A stretch of DNA of 64,000 nucleotides, taken from contig OZ038459.1 of the NCBI GenBank assembly GCA_964036195.1, forward strand, positions 4,771,206 to 4,835,205, given 5' to 3'. Within the stretch, counting starts at the first letter, position 1, and each line of letters begins with the position of its first letter. Shown here one piece after another: positions 1 to 10,559 of this stretch. A model generated the notes under the pieces. It was given only the letters and a program-made list of their open reading frames with translations. It did no database searches and had not been told where the DNA came from. The DNA is from Sphaerolaimus hirsutus. Its lineage: Eukaryota > Nematoda > Chromadorea > Monhysterida > Sphaerolaimidae. The translations under genes were made by a program, and so were the position numbers.

Positions 1-71
1 ATCTTTGATGAACCCTTTTAGCCGCTGCGTATGCTTGCTCTACAGTGAGCGGTAAACACAAAGGCACAGAG

Positions 72-290
72 TAGTGATGGAAAAAGCGCTAGAACTTTGG
101 CACCAAGCGCCATGGCGCTTTTTGCTTTAGCGCTAGCGCCAGCGCCAGACATTTTGTTCCTGGCTTCACAGAAAAATAGCGCCAAGTGCCATGGCGCTTT
201 TCATGGGTGCAGCGCCAATGGCGCCACAGCAAGATAGCGCCAAAAGCGCCATGGCGCTTTTTGCTTTGGCGCTAGCGCTTTTCGATTTTT
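72..290. mobile_element. GCGCC-rich hAT-like MITE, truncated
   Basis: The left end reads TAGTGATGGAAAA directly after GCACAGAG (64-71). The body consists of palindromic GCGCCATGGCGC blocks. The right end is missing: the expected CCATCACTA plus second GCACAGAG, present in copy B at 7339-7355, is replaced by a junction to sequence homologous to about 7560. This suggests a deletion from inside the element into its right flank. Confidence 0.65.
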
Positions 291-686
291 TGGCACCAAA
301 TTATTGCATTTTCTGCTAAAATTTGAATACATCATGGTATGTTTTACAGCTTTCGAAACTGTTACCCAGACACTGCTTTACTACATGGCACCATTGGCAT
401 TTGGCGCCCTTTTTCTGATGTTTACATGGCAAATTTTTTGAAAACTACCATATTATCTTGTAGGGATTGTGACTAGTATTTTACATGGACGTGTCCTTGC
501 CAACCTTTCCTACACATGTCCTTGAACATGCTTATCTATTGAAAATACAACATTAACCATAATAAATTTACTAAACACGAACAAATATGTGTAATCAACA
601 AGCTAAATTTAAATTTGCCATAATTCTAACATGCTTTTGCACAGCACACGGTGAGTCCTGTCAATCCTGTTACATGTGGTTGAGAA

Positions 687-1703
687 CAGGGTTGGCAAAA
701 TCTCAGAAAAGAATAAAAATAAAATAAAAATAAAATGGAAAATTGAAGAATAAAATAAAATCAAATAAAATGGAAAATTTCAAAATAAAAATAAAAATTG
801 TATAAAAATTCGAATTTTTGTAAATAATTTGTAAAATTGTATACAAATTCATATTTTTGTAAAAATTGTAAAAAAATTCATATTTTTTGTAAAAAAATTT
901 TCTGTTGTTTATAGTTCAACCTGTTCATTCGCGGAGCTTGGGCAGTCCCAAGCCATGTAAAGTGTCAAAATGTCATATGAAATGGAATGGAAAGTGTCAA
1001 TTTTCATGAAAATGTTAAGTAAAGTGTCAATTGTCATGACAAATATAAATTAAAGTGGAAACTGTAAAGCAAATTGTATCCTAATCTTATCTTTTGTATC
1101 CAGATCTTGTTGTTTTTGTAACCAAATCTTATGTGAACATTTGGATACAAAAACATAAGATTTGGATACCAAAATATAAGGTTTGGATACCAAAACATAA
1201 GATTCAGATACACAATTTACACTCTGCACAACATTTGTCATGACAATTATACTTTGCTTGACATTTGAGATGCCAATTGACACTTTACTACATTTGTCAT
1301 GACAATTGACACTTTGCATGATGTTTTACAAATGCGCCCAGCACACTCCAGTTATCCTTCTACTGAAAATGCAAACCATTCTTATCAGTAATTGTAACTT
1401 AACACTTGCAACTAGCTAACCATACCTACTGCATGCAACTTTTGCAGAGTAATGGAAAATTTGTCACACGTTTTTCATGTTTAGGTCTAATTATCAGATT
1501 TTTCTGACCTTGCATGCAAGATTTTGATTTTTTGTAAAAGTTCTGTAAAATTTTTGTAAAATTTTTGTAAAATGGTCCATTTTATTATTTTATTATTATT
1601 TTGGAATTAAATAAAATAAAATAACATGAAACAAGAATAAAATTAAAATAAAATACATTTTTATACAATTTGTATACAAATGATTTTTATAAAACCAACC
1701 CTG
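687..1703. mobile_element. hAT-like non-autonomous element, 1017 bp, family 1
   Basis: The termini read CAGGGTTGGCAAAATC and AAAACCAACCCTG. They are flanked by an 8-bp target duplication GTTGAGAA at 679-686 and 1704-1711. The orthologous position in copy B (8009-8016) carries GTTGAGAA once and no element, which directly shows insertion after the duplication. The interior is a low-complexity AAAATAAAA-rich inverted repeat around a core of short TGTCAATTGTCATGACAA palindromes. No transposase is visible. 8-bp duplications with CAG-type ends are typical of the hAT superfamily. Confidence 0.9.
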
Positions 1704-2043
1704 GTTGAGAAGGTTTGTACCCAACAGTGCAATAAATTAAGTTAATTATGGTAAAAACAAACATCAGAGCAGTGAATGTTGTGATTCTTACCCCGGATGG
1801 AACAACCACTGTGCAGCAGCAAACAAACTACTGCAAAACAAACATAAGCCCCCTTGAATAACTCCCTTTGAATAACCCCCCTGTTCGCCAGGTGAGTAAC
1901 AAAAAAACCCTCCCCTTGAATAACACATCCCAAAAACGCCCCCTGTTCACCAGATGAGGAACAAAAAAATTACTCCCCTTGAATAACTCCCCCAAAAACT
2001 CCCGTGAAGTCTTATTCAAGGACGTTTAAGATAGACATGAAAC

Positions 2044-2537
2044 CAGAGTTGTTAGAATTACTGAGCTTTTTTCAAAAGTATATGTAAATGTAAGTATTTT
2101 ATTTTTACCCACCACAAAGTATAGAAAATGTAAAATACTTTTTTTTACTCGTACTCATGTGTAAATGTGAGTAAAATACTTTTTTCTCAGGAAAATGTAA
2201 AAGCCAGTACTTTTCTTCTGGAAAATGTAAAAGCTTTTTATACTTTTTACATGTGAGAGTGTCAGTTTTACTCTGAAAAGCATAATAGATGTCGTTTTTA
2301 GTGATCATATAGTGTTTTTTTGAAAAATGATATGATTTCTTCTAAATTTTCTTATTTTAGGAACAGAAAATTGTCATTTGATCAACAGAAATACATTTTC
2401 TCTGTACGCGTGTACTTTTAAAATGTACGCGTAAAAGTGAGTACATTACTTTTCTCAAAAGTATACGTAAATGTAATTACCGTGTACTCGCGTACGCGTA
2501 TTCTTAGAGTAAATGTACGTACATTTTAACAACTGTG
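2044..2537. mobile_element. hAT-like non-autonomous element, 494 bp, family CAGAGTTGTTA
   Basis: The ends CAGAGTTGTTAGAATT and TTTTAACAACTGTG are flanked by CATGAAAC at 2036-2043 and 2538-2545. Copy B has the uninterrupted site (single CATGAAAC near 8345-8352, running into the same downstream exon). The interior is rich in GTAAATGTAAGTA-like steps and CGTACGCG. A second member with near-perfect duplications is at 58381-58852, and remnants occur near 21.12-21.32, 33.69-34.20 and 43.0-43.8 kb. Confidence 0.85.
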
Positions 2538-2553
2538 CATGAAACACCTGCAG

Positions 2554-5500
2554 GCATCCAGCCCCAGCCCATCATGCAGGCGAGCATGCAGGCACGGGTC
2601 GACCTGACCACTTGGTGCTAGTCCCAGACCCTGTAAAATGCCCTGTAAAATGTCAAATGTCATGCAAAGTGTCAAAAGTCATGTAAAATGCCCGGTAAAA
2701 TGGCCCATTTTACCGGGCATTTTACATGACTTTTGACACTTTGCATGACATTTGACGATTTACAGGACATTTTACAGGGTCTGGAATTGCCCCCTGGTGC
2801 ACCACACAGCAGGGGGCCGTTTTCAGTAGCCCATCACAATTGGCTAACAACAAAATCGCTGAAACCCGGCTCGTGGGCGACGTGTGCTACATGCACCTGC
2901 AAAGGGTCGCCGGCGACAATACGAGAAATGCGGTGAACTTAAAACAGGCTTGTGAGGTTGGTCGAACTTGAGACGAGTGCACCATGACTTCGGTGAAAAC
3001 TGAAACTTTTTCAAATGCAAATAAGTCATCACGGTGGAATGATTGAATTTAATTAAAATTAAAATTAATGAAAGTTTAAATTTGAATATTTAAAAACTAA
3101 TACACATGGCATACAATAAGAGGCTGAATGCCGCCATGTCGCCATTTCAGTTTTCATTCAAGTCTAGTGAAAACTAGTCTGTGTAGGGCCATTGTCTACA
3201 GTAATGAGACAAAAATTCAAAGTGTCAAATAACTGGTTCAATGGCGCCACAGTAGCTAGTCTCCTTTAACAGTAGTTCAAGATCATTTCTGTAAACTAAA
3301 AATTGCATCCCAATACTAGTGCGCTGACCGCTAATTCTCAGTTAAGTGGTCAGTTAATCAACGTTCACGTCGCCATTCAGTTTTTGACAAAGTTTTCAAA
3401 TTGGAACCATGAAAACTATGTAGGGCCAAAATGTCTTCAGAAATGAGACAAAAATTCAAAGTGTGATAACTCGGCGTACATGATACTATACAATGAGTTG
3501 CATGATGTCATATCATGCACGCTGTATCCAACCCGTAGAACTCTGTTTTGGTGACTCGTGCTTACGCATATACAGAGTGAAACTATTCAATTGTGCCTGC
3601 ACAATTCAAACCCCCGTCAAAGTGTAGTTGAGTTTTTTGGCATGATGCCATCCAAGCGTTGTCTGGATCTGAATAAATACAAAGCGGGAACGTTTTCTGA
3701 ATTCAAAATTTTGGACGTAACAAGTTTTCGTTAAAATGAATCGATAGCGTGTAACTTTTCTAAATATGAATTAGATTAAACGTAGGTAAACGTATAATCA
3801 AAAATTTGCAGCACCTAGCGGCACAAAAATTGGAGTAAACGGGTGCGTAAAGAACAGCACATTTTTATTTTCCTTCTTACTATCTTTATATTTTCTTTTT
3901 TACTAAATTCCTTTCTCGTTCGCTCTACAAGAACAAAATATAACTTTCCAATTTTGTAGAATGATATGTCCGTCGACTATACATATTGACATATTCACGA
4001 CCCACTGTGCACCGTTTTTCTACCGTATTTAAGATGTATCGCACTTCGCTGTTCAGTAAGATGTTGAATTTCATCGACGCTCAGCGAAGCGAAACATAAG
4101 TGGACCAAACCTGTGTAATATCATGTCTGCCGACTATACACAAACGTTTTAATGGTTCCGTTCATACTAAATACCTGCTGAAAACCTCCAAATAAACTTA
4201 CAGGCATATGTTGTGCCAGATGGGATGGTGGCACATTTGGCCTACTTGTACAGTGACTGGGTGATTGATGTAATTAGAACATTCCTCAATCAAAGTGTGC
4301 GTTATTTCCATGTTTGATACTTTGCATGCAGTTTATCATGGAGTTCATATAAAAGCTCCAGCCAATACAGCAGGAAATGTGTTATAGTAAAACCTGCCAT
4401 AGTATTCATACACATAATCCTGAATGGAACACATGATGCTTATTGTGGTTTTTCAATTCCTTCTGCTAATGATAATTTTGAAAGATTCAGATTCATTTTA
4501 ACAATACTAAACCTACTGTATATCATTGAAAAAGACCTCCCCTTGAATACCACCCCCTGATTTTGGGACAGAATTGCCGCACTTGAATGCAGGTGGAGCA
4601 GTTGGGTACATTGCAGGGATATGGCGTCGGATTAACAAAAAGTGGTGACACGTGGTACAATGCACCATACAGTGACACGAGTGTATATGACAACACTTTT
4701 GACTGGCCATTTATGTTTGAACACATGTGGGACACAGGTGCGCTGTTCATTGTGATGTGATTCACATTAATGTGCCCAAATGTGTTGCTGCACACAGGCG
4801 AACCGACCACTGGCACCCATGGTTTCATTGACCACACCACATTCAAATTGAAGTCAGTGCCCAATTTAAGGACTGGCTTTGGAGTGTGCCAAGTTTCATA
4901 TGGCGAGTGAAGTTGTACAGATCCATATCGCGCCTAGAGTATTCAATTTTTCAATCAACCCTCTCATATTTTCAGCAGCCACAATTTTGCGACCAACACC
5001 AAAAATATATTCGCAGAGAAGCCTTTTCTGCCGCTGCCCGGCGTCTTCCGTCCCGCGACCGACTTCAAAGCGAAGCCGACCAATGAGACCACGTTGGCGC
5101 GGCAGGGCGGCATAAAATCCATGCTGCTGTGCACCGACATGTGCGCCAGGCGGCACTCCCAGATCCTGTAAAAGACACAGTAAAGTGTCAAAGTTCCTGT
5201 ATAACGTCAGGTGTCATGTAAAAGTCCCTGTAAAATGGCATGTTTCATGTAAAAAGCCCTGTCAAATGTCATGTCTCATGTAAATAAAGGGTCTTGTAAA
5301 GTGTCCTATCAGGTGTATCCAAATCTCATTTTATCGCATCCAAATCTTATCTTTTTGTATCCAAATTTCAAATAATCTAAAAAGTAAGATTTGACACTTT
5401 ACAGGGTCTTTTACATGACACCTGACATTGTACAGGGTCTTTTACACTTTACAGGGTCTTTTCCAGGGTCTGGGAGTGCCCCCAGGAAGCACCTGTGCAC

Positions 5501-5618
5501 GGCCGTGGCGCACGACCCCAATGCGCAGCTGTGTTTGCTAGCCGTCGACATGACCGTGGAGAATAAGTTCTTTGAACTGGATGACAATTTTGATGTGTAC
5601 TTGAAGGTGACAAAGTGA
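2554..5618 (+). CDS. Unrecognised PAN/apple-like gene, copy A (8 exons, 5' end not found)
   Basis: The exon model is 2554-2614, 2797-2932, 4204-4294, 4332-4378, 4593-4737, 4798-4906, 4976-5149 and 5486-5606, or on to the stop at 5618. All phases agree across the joins, giving about 295 residues. No initiator or signal peptide was found upstream. I recognise no whole-protein family. The end of exon 7 plus exon 8 has four closely spaced cysteines (LLCTDMCAR, KHLCTAV, AQLCLLAVDM), resembling a PAN/apple module; exon 5 has an aromatic-rich stretch (GDTWYNAPYSD, DWPFMFEHMW). Coding is supported by copy B: in exon 3, five of the differences are synonymous and the frame is kept. Intron 1 has no AG acceptor at the frame-restoring junction, intron 7 is GC-AG, and both are inverted-repeat elements. 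Intron 3 would be only 37 nt. Function unknown; probably extracellular if the PAN assignment holds. Confidence 0.6.
2615..2796 (+). mobile_element. Introner-like inverted-repeat element interrupting exon 1/2 of copy A
   Basis: The element begins GTGCTAGTCCCAGACC and ends GGTCTGGAATTGCCCCCTG. Its body is an inverted repeat of TGTCAAATGTCATG motifs. Removing it joins codons as ..ACT TG|G TGC.., keeping one frame on both sides. TGGTGC occurs at both edges (2613-2618 and 2795-2800), so the junction can slide, but no position gives a 3' AG. Copy B has the same element at the same place (8424-8618), so the insertion predates the duplication. Confidence 0.7.
2933..4203 (+). other. Long intron of copy A, no gene seen
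   Basis: AT-rich sequence between exons 2 and 3. Two short related stretches occur (about 3186-3240 and 3419-3475, both running GTAGGGCCA ... AATGAGACAAAAATTCAAAGTG), an internal dispersed duplication. No open frame longer than about 60 codons looks coding. Confidence 0.5.
5150..5485 (+). mobile_element. Introner-like inverted-repeat element forming intron 7 of copy A
   Basis: The intron runs from GCGGCACTCCCAGATCC to GTCTGGGAGTGCCCCCAG, so it is a GC-AG intron whose two ends are the inverted termini of one element. Internal motifs are ACACAGTAAAGTGTC and CATGTAAAAGTCCC, plus a CATCCAAATCTTATC stretch. Splicing joins ..TGC GCC AG|G AAG CAC.., in frame. The copy B equivalent is 15937-16273. 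Confidence 0.7.
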
Positions 5619-5639
5619 TTTTCTCGTTTTTGGCTACAT

Positions 5640-7077
5640 TACATAACCATTTAACACCATTCGTTTAGGTTGTTCAAAAATTCAAAATTCAGCATATTTA
5701 CTCAAATATGCGTGGCCATAAGAATGTGGCAGTTTCATTTAAAAAAACCATTATTGCTCTATCGCATCGCAGTATTGTGCCAGTGCATTGCACCTTTTCA
5801 TTTTTTACAAAGTACAGTATTTACTCGAATAATTCCCCACACTCGAATACTTCCCCCCTGCTAGACGAGTGAGGAAAAAAAATTCCCCCACTTGAATAAT
5901 CCCCCAAATGAGAGGATAGATAATGCACATACATTAAAAAAACAATCAATGAAATTCAAATCAATGAAATCAATCATTCACAATGACACTTGTTGACACT
6001 TCACAAACCATGCCAATATGGTTCCACATGCATCATGAAGATTTCCGTGAAAACACTTTTTAATTTCTTTTTAATAGGGCACTGGCAAACATATTTATAT
6101 TTATGTTGGGGAAGCGAGTGGGCATCATATAGTGTCTTCCACAATTTTGGAAGAGTGAAGCGCGGTGAAGCTAGATGAAGCATGTGGAACACACTTCACC
6201 CAGATGCTGTATGCTAAATATTCACCTAACTGTGCCACAAATACAGTATCTGACCCGTTCACTGGCTTTAGCAACAAACGAACACAAAAGTGCTTGAACG
6301 GCGCATTAAATGTAAACACATTGCCAGTGGCAGAAAGTGCATTGTGACAAGTCAATGTGAGATGAGTAGGGATCAAAAATGTTATAACTTACACTCTGAA
6401 GCAATGCAATGGCAAATCAGGGTAGCTTGGCAACCAGCTTTTTTCCACTGATAGATATATTCCGTTCATTTTTTTGTAATGGATTTTGCCAGAGCATGTT
6501 TATAACGATCATTGTGGATTGTGGGGTCATTCAAACTGTATTTAGCAGTATTCGTATTTTAGTAAAAAAGGCTGGTATACTTTTTTATTTCTCCATAAAG
6601 TATTTGTATTTTGACTTTTATACTGAATTTGGATAACATCTTTATGTTTTGTGGCCAGATACCGTATTACCTCGAATTATCCCCCCCTTGAATTAAACCC
6701 CCCCTCGAATTAACCCCCCCTCAAAGTGGGCTGGGGAAATAATAAACCCCCCCTCGAAATACCCCCCCTCCGGAATGATGTACATCATGTATGCAATGTA
6801 CATGATGTATTTATTACTACTTATTTGCATCGCAGCTACACTTATACGCTCATTTGTGTACAGATGTACATTTATAGCCCCAATTTGACCTATTTTCTCA
6901 CATTTATTACCGTTTTTGTGTAAGAAAAGGCGTATTCTTTAGTATGAATTTCACGAAAATTCTGGCGAAATAACAAACCCCCCCCCCCCTCGAATTAACC
7001 CCCCCTTAAATTTTGCTGGCGAAATAATAAACCCCCATGGGGGTATTTCGAGGTAATACGGTAGATATTTTACCATA
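5640..7077. other. Spacer between duplication copies
   Basis: AT-rich DNA without a convincing gene. It contains a short repeat near 5818-5910 (TATTTACTCGAATAATTCCCC motifs) and the palindromic CCGTATTACC element at 6660-7061. The open frames present are short and have no domain signature. Confidence 0.5.
6660..7061. repeat. CCGTATTACC palindromic element, 402 bp
   Basis: Long terminal inverted repeat: TACCGTATTACCTCGAATT at the left and TATTTCGAGGTAATACGGTA at the right, with runs of CCCCCCC and CCCCTCGAA next to each end. TA flanks both ends, compatible with a TA target duplication. Related copies lie at 9996-10374, 30170-30572 and 41026-41240, with shorter variants near 35579-35680 and 41556-41627. 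A cousin family with TATTTGCTCGAATAATTCC ends occurs near 49.54-49.82, 51.16-51.50, 54.94-55.19 and 59.04-59.34 kb. Confidence 0.8.
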
Positions 7078-7148
7078 ATCTTTGATGAACCCTTTTAGCC
7101 GCTGCGTATGCTTGCTCTACAGTGAGCGGTAAACACAAAGGCACAGAG

Positions 7149-7347
7149 TAGTGATGGAAAAAAAGCTAGAACTTTGGCGCCAAGCGCCATGGCGCTTTTT
7201 GCTTTAGCGCTAGCGCCAGCGCCAGACATTTTGTTCCTGGCTTCACAGAAAAAATGCGCCAAGTGCCATGGCGCTTTTCATGGGTGCAGCGCCAATGGCG
7301 CCACAGCAAGATAGCGCCAAAAGCGCCATGGCGCTTTTCCATCACTA
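7149..7347. mobile_element. GCGCC-rich hAT-like MITE, 199 bp
   Basis: TAGTGATGGAAAA ... TTTTCCATCACTA flanked by the 8-bp duplication GCACAGAG (7141-7148 and 7348-7355). The interior is nearly all GCGCCATGGCGC and GCGCTAGCGCC palindromes. This is the intact version of the truncated element at 72-290. Confidence 0.85.
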
Positions 7348-8423
7348 GCACAGAGTGTTTGCCACCCACTGTATTTAGAGCAGGCACATTGTGACTAATG
7401 ATGGCAAACCCTCCAAAACAGTATTTAAAGTTTTAAGTGTTTTTTTAATGACTTTTGAATTTAAATTTTATCCAAAAATAGTATAGAAATTTCCAAATTT
7501 GTTTTTGAATTTCCAAGTTTTTTGGGGTTTTTTTGAAATGTTTTAATCTTTTGGGACATTGTTAATTTTTTGGCAACAAATTATTGCATTTTCTGCTAAA
7601 ATTTGAATACATCATAGTATGTTTTACAGCTTTCGAAACTGTTACCCAGACACTGCTTTACTACATGGCACCATTGGCATTTGGCGCCCTTTTTCGGATG
7701 TTTTTCCATCACTACTGCCAAGTGAACCTAGCTCATAACGATGACGTGGAAGTTTCGTGCCAAATTTTTGAAAACTACCATATTATCTTGTAGGGATTGT
7801 GACTAGTATTTTACATGGACATGTCCTTGCCAACCCTTCCTGGACATGTCCTTGAACATGCTTATCTATTGAAAATACAACATTAACCATAATAAAGTTA
7901 CTAAACACAAACAAACATGTGTAATCAACAAGCTAAATTTAAATTTGCCATAATTCTAACATGCTTTTGCACAGCACATGGTGAGTCCTGTCAATCCTGT
8001 TACATGTGGTTGAGAACGTTTGTACCCAACAGTGCAATAAATTAAGTTAATTATGGTAAAAACAAACATAAGAGCAGTGAATGTTGTGATTCTTCCCCGG
8101 AAGGAACGACCAAATACCACCAAATCCCCATTGTGCAGCAACAAACAAACTACTGCGAAATAAACATAAGACCCCCTTGAATAACTCCCCCTGTTCGCCA
8201 GGTGAGTAACAAAAAACCCTCCCCTTGAAAACTACCCTTTGAATAACACCTACCAAAAATCCCCCCCCCCCTTGAATAACTCCCCCAAAAACTCTGATGA
8301 AAAAATAACTCCCCTGGGGTCTTATTCAAGGACATTTAAGGTAGACATGAAACAACCTGCAGGCATCCAGCCCCAGCCCAGCATGCAGGCGAGCATCGAG
8401 GCAAGGGTTGACCTTACCACTTG

Positions 8424-8618
8424 GTGCCAGTCCCAGACCCTGATAAATGCCCCGTAAAATGTCAAATGTCATGCAAAGTCTCTAAAGTCATGTAAAATGC
8501 CCGGTGAAATAAGAAACGTATGTTTACCATTTTACCGGGCATTTTCCATGACTTTTGACACTTTGCATGACATTTTACATATTACAGGGCAATTTACAGG
8601 GTCTGGGACTGCCCCCTG
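8424..8618 (+). mobile_element. Introner-like element in intron 1 of copy B
   Basis: Starts GTGCCAGTCCCAGACC and ends GGTCTGGGACTGCCCCCTG. As in copy A, TGGTGC flanks both sides and removal keeps the frame (..ACT TG|G TGC GCC..) without a 3' AG. The interior is an inverted repeat with a spacer around 8505-8530. Confidence 0.68.
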
Positions 8619-8871
8619 GTGCGCCTCTCAGCGGGGGAATATTTTCCGTACCCCATCGCAAGTGTATGACAACAAAATCGTTGAAACCCGGCTCGTGGGC
8701 GACGTGTGCTACATGCACCTGCAAAGGGTGGCCGGCGACCACACTAGACCTGCGAACACCTTAAAACAATCTTGTGAGGTTGGTCGAACTTGGGACGGGT
8801 GCACCATTGTCTGCAGAAATGACACAGAAATTCAAAGTGTCGGATAACTGTTTCAATGTGTCTAGACTAGT

Positions 8872-9073
8872 GATGGCAAAGCGCCATTGTGCTGGCGCCT
8901 GGCACTAGCGCCAAGCAAAAAGCGCCATGGCGCTTGGCGCTAAAACGCTCTGGCGCCATTGCCGCTTGCCGCTGAGGTGTGAGAAAGCGCCATGGCGCTT
9001 GGCGCCATTTTCTGATGGTGCTATTAGCGCCTGGCGCCAGCATTAAAAATGGTGCCAAAAAAGCGCCAACCAT
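8872..9073. mobile_element. GCGCC-rich MITE remnant
   Basis: Starts near TAGTGATGGCAAAGCGCC and continues through repeated GCGCCATGGCGC and GGCGCTAAAACGC blocks. The right terminus is not recognisable as CCATCACTA. Confidence 0.5.
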
Positions 9074-9447
9074 GATAATATAAAATTGTTATAATACAGT
9101 GAAACTGACACTCCAGTTGATCAATTTTGAGGAAAAACTGAATAAATGTTGATTAATATTAGGGTAGACGTTATATCGAATAAACGCAGAGGCGTTAAAA
9201 ATAAAATGTGTTTACTTTTACTTAAGATGTCCACATATTTGAATGTGGAGTGTTGTGAATTGTGACAATTACATGACATCAGATCTTTTCTGATCTTGTG
9301 GCCCCTGTGTCCACAATTCCAAACGTTGAATAGTAGCCAAAAATGGTTATTGGAGTGACAATTAATCTGTGGAAAAGTTTAGATGAATTTGCAGTGTAAT
9401 TTATTGTAAATACAATGTGACCAGTAGTTTTACATTTATCAATCAAA

Positions 9448-10538
9448 TTATGGATCAGAGAAGCCGGGAATAACATCTATGAAATTGGTGTCATCAATTT
9501 CATTTTCCTTTTCCAGATCTTCATCAATCTCTCGATTTTCATCATGAATGTCTGAAAGAATAGTGCAATATAGTTAAAATTGTACGCAAAAATAAACTTT
9601 GATATTGTTGTGATAATCTTAGGTTCTGAATCAAACCTGGTGCCGGTTCCGCAAGTGGAAAAGTTAAGAGTTAAAACTTAAGAGTTGAGTAAAATGATAA
9701 ATGGTAAGTAAGGAGTAAAGTTAATAGTTAAGAGTTGAGTAGAATCATTTGGCGTTTTACTCAACTCTTAACTCTTAAGTTTACTCATATCTTGTCATTT
9801 GTCATTTTACTCAACTCTTAAATTTTAACTCTTAACTTTTCCACTTGCGGAACTGGCCCCTGGGTTTTCTGTCGGGTTTTCTGTCTTCCATTTCTGTGTT
9901 TGACTGTCCGTGTTCATCATCAGATTGCACAGTGTTCTGTGGGAAATTACCTTTTGCAAAAGTATTTTGATTTGTGTTAGACAAAGTTTTCAATGTACCG
10001 TATTACCTTGAAATACCCTCCCCCCCCTCGTTTGACCCCCCCCCCTCTTGAGACTACTATGAAACAATCACCCCCCCTCGAAATACCCCCCCCCCAGATT
10101 GAGCGTAGTGCAGAACACACGTTAAAACAATGTCGGAATCATGTTAGAACAGTGTTTATACCATCTACGTACTAATATTAGTCTACAGGAGTCTATACAT
10201 GTCAGTTATTGATGCATTTTTCTACCCCAGCGCACATCACAAACAATGATTTTGTACTAGGATGTCAAAAAAAATGTTACGAAATAATACCCCCCCCCTC
10301 GTTCAACCCCCCCCCCCTCTCGGGAGCACTATGAAACAATCACCCCCCTGGGGGGTATTTCAAGGAAATACGGCATAATCACTCACTATGGAATTCCCAA
10401 TTGCAGTGGCCAAATTGTCCATCAGTGATGCCAAATTTAGATAAACTTTATTTGCCAGAGGTCCTTTCATATTATTCTGCTGATTCATGTTTCTATTGTG
10501 TGTGGCTGAAGGACCAAATGATTTGACTCCACTGTAGC
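9448..10538 (-). CDS. Unrecognised hydrophilic protein, 3' part of a gene (frame conflict)
   Basis: Three exon-like blocks. 10387-10538 (acceptor AACGCAG, donor ATAGTGAGTG) encodes a region with PSATHNRNMNQQNNMKG and an amphipathic NLASLMDNLATAIGNSI. 9860-9936 (acceptor CCCACAG) joins in phase and is acidic (SDDEHGQSNTEMEDRK). 9448-9551 (acceptor CTTTCAG) ends with a TAA and is very acidic (ENREIDEDLEKENEIDD). The middle block ends at an inverted-repeat element with GG instead of GT, and canonical phases do not connect it to the terminal block in its acidic frame. A GC-AG reading (exon to 9857) followed by a 46-nt intron (9552-9597) would restore it. The 5' part was not found. It lies inside an intron of copy B on the opposite strand. 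Family not recognised. Confidence 0.4.
9636..9859. mobile_element. Introner-like element, CAAGTGGAAAAG family
   Basis: Ends CTGGTGCCGGTTCCGCAAG and CTTGCGGAACTGGCCCCTG. The interior is an inverted repeat of GTTAAGAGTTGAGTAAAATG-type motifs around 9745. On the minus strand it lies directly between the coding blocks ending at about 9860 and the sequence at 9635. The terminal GTGCCRGTTCCGC pattern is shared with the UBASH3-like gene introns. Other members or fragments lie near 20572-20645, 37255-37366, 59.94-60.13 and 63.32-63.43 kb. Confidence 0.65.
9996..10374. repeat. CCGTATTACC palindromic element, second copy
   Basis: TACCGTATTACCTTGAAATA at the left, TATTTCAAGGAAATACGG at the right, with flanking C-runs and two internal copies of ACTATGAAACAATCACCCCC. 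Same family as 6660-7061. It lies in the intron between the first two coding blocks of the minus-strand fragment. Confidence 0.75.
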
Positions 10539-10559
10539 CTGCGTTTGGTGGAAGTTTAT

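Larger units (their letters stand above)
1..5640. repeat. Tandem segmental duplication, copy A
   Basis: This block is collinear with copy B (about 7078-16620). Matching landmarks are 1-71 with 7078-7148, 480-686 with about 7800-8016, 1730-2043 with 8034-8350, 2546-2960 with 8354-8790, 4204-4378 with 12950-13117 and 4510-5640 with about 15330-16430. Copy A carries two insertions that copy B lacks (687-1703 and 2044-2537). In both cases copy B shows the empty site with a single copy of the 8-bp target sequence. The block contains one complete-looking set of exons of an unrecognised gene. Identity is high but not perfect, and differences in the exons fall mainly at third codon positions. Confidence 0.85.

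Noticed and set aside
4523-4864. Minus-strand 113-codon frame
   Set aside because: Antisense of copy A exons 5 and 6; copy B changes are synonymous on the plus strand.
4879-5191. Several overlapping frames on both strands at exon 7 of copy A (and 15673-15978 in copy B)
   Set aside because: Off-frame and antisense shadows of the exon; only the frame with KPFLPLPGVF joins the neighbouring exons in phase.
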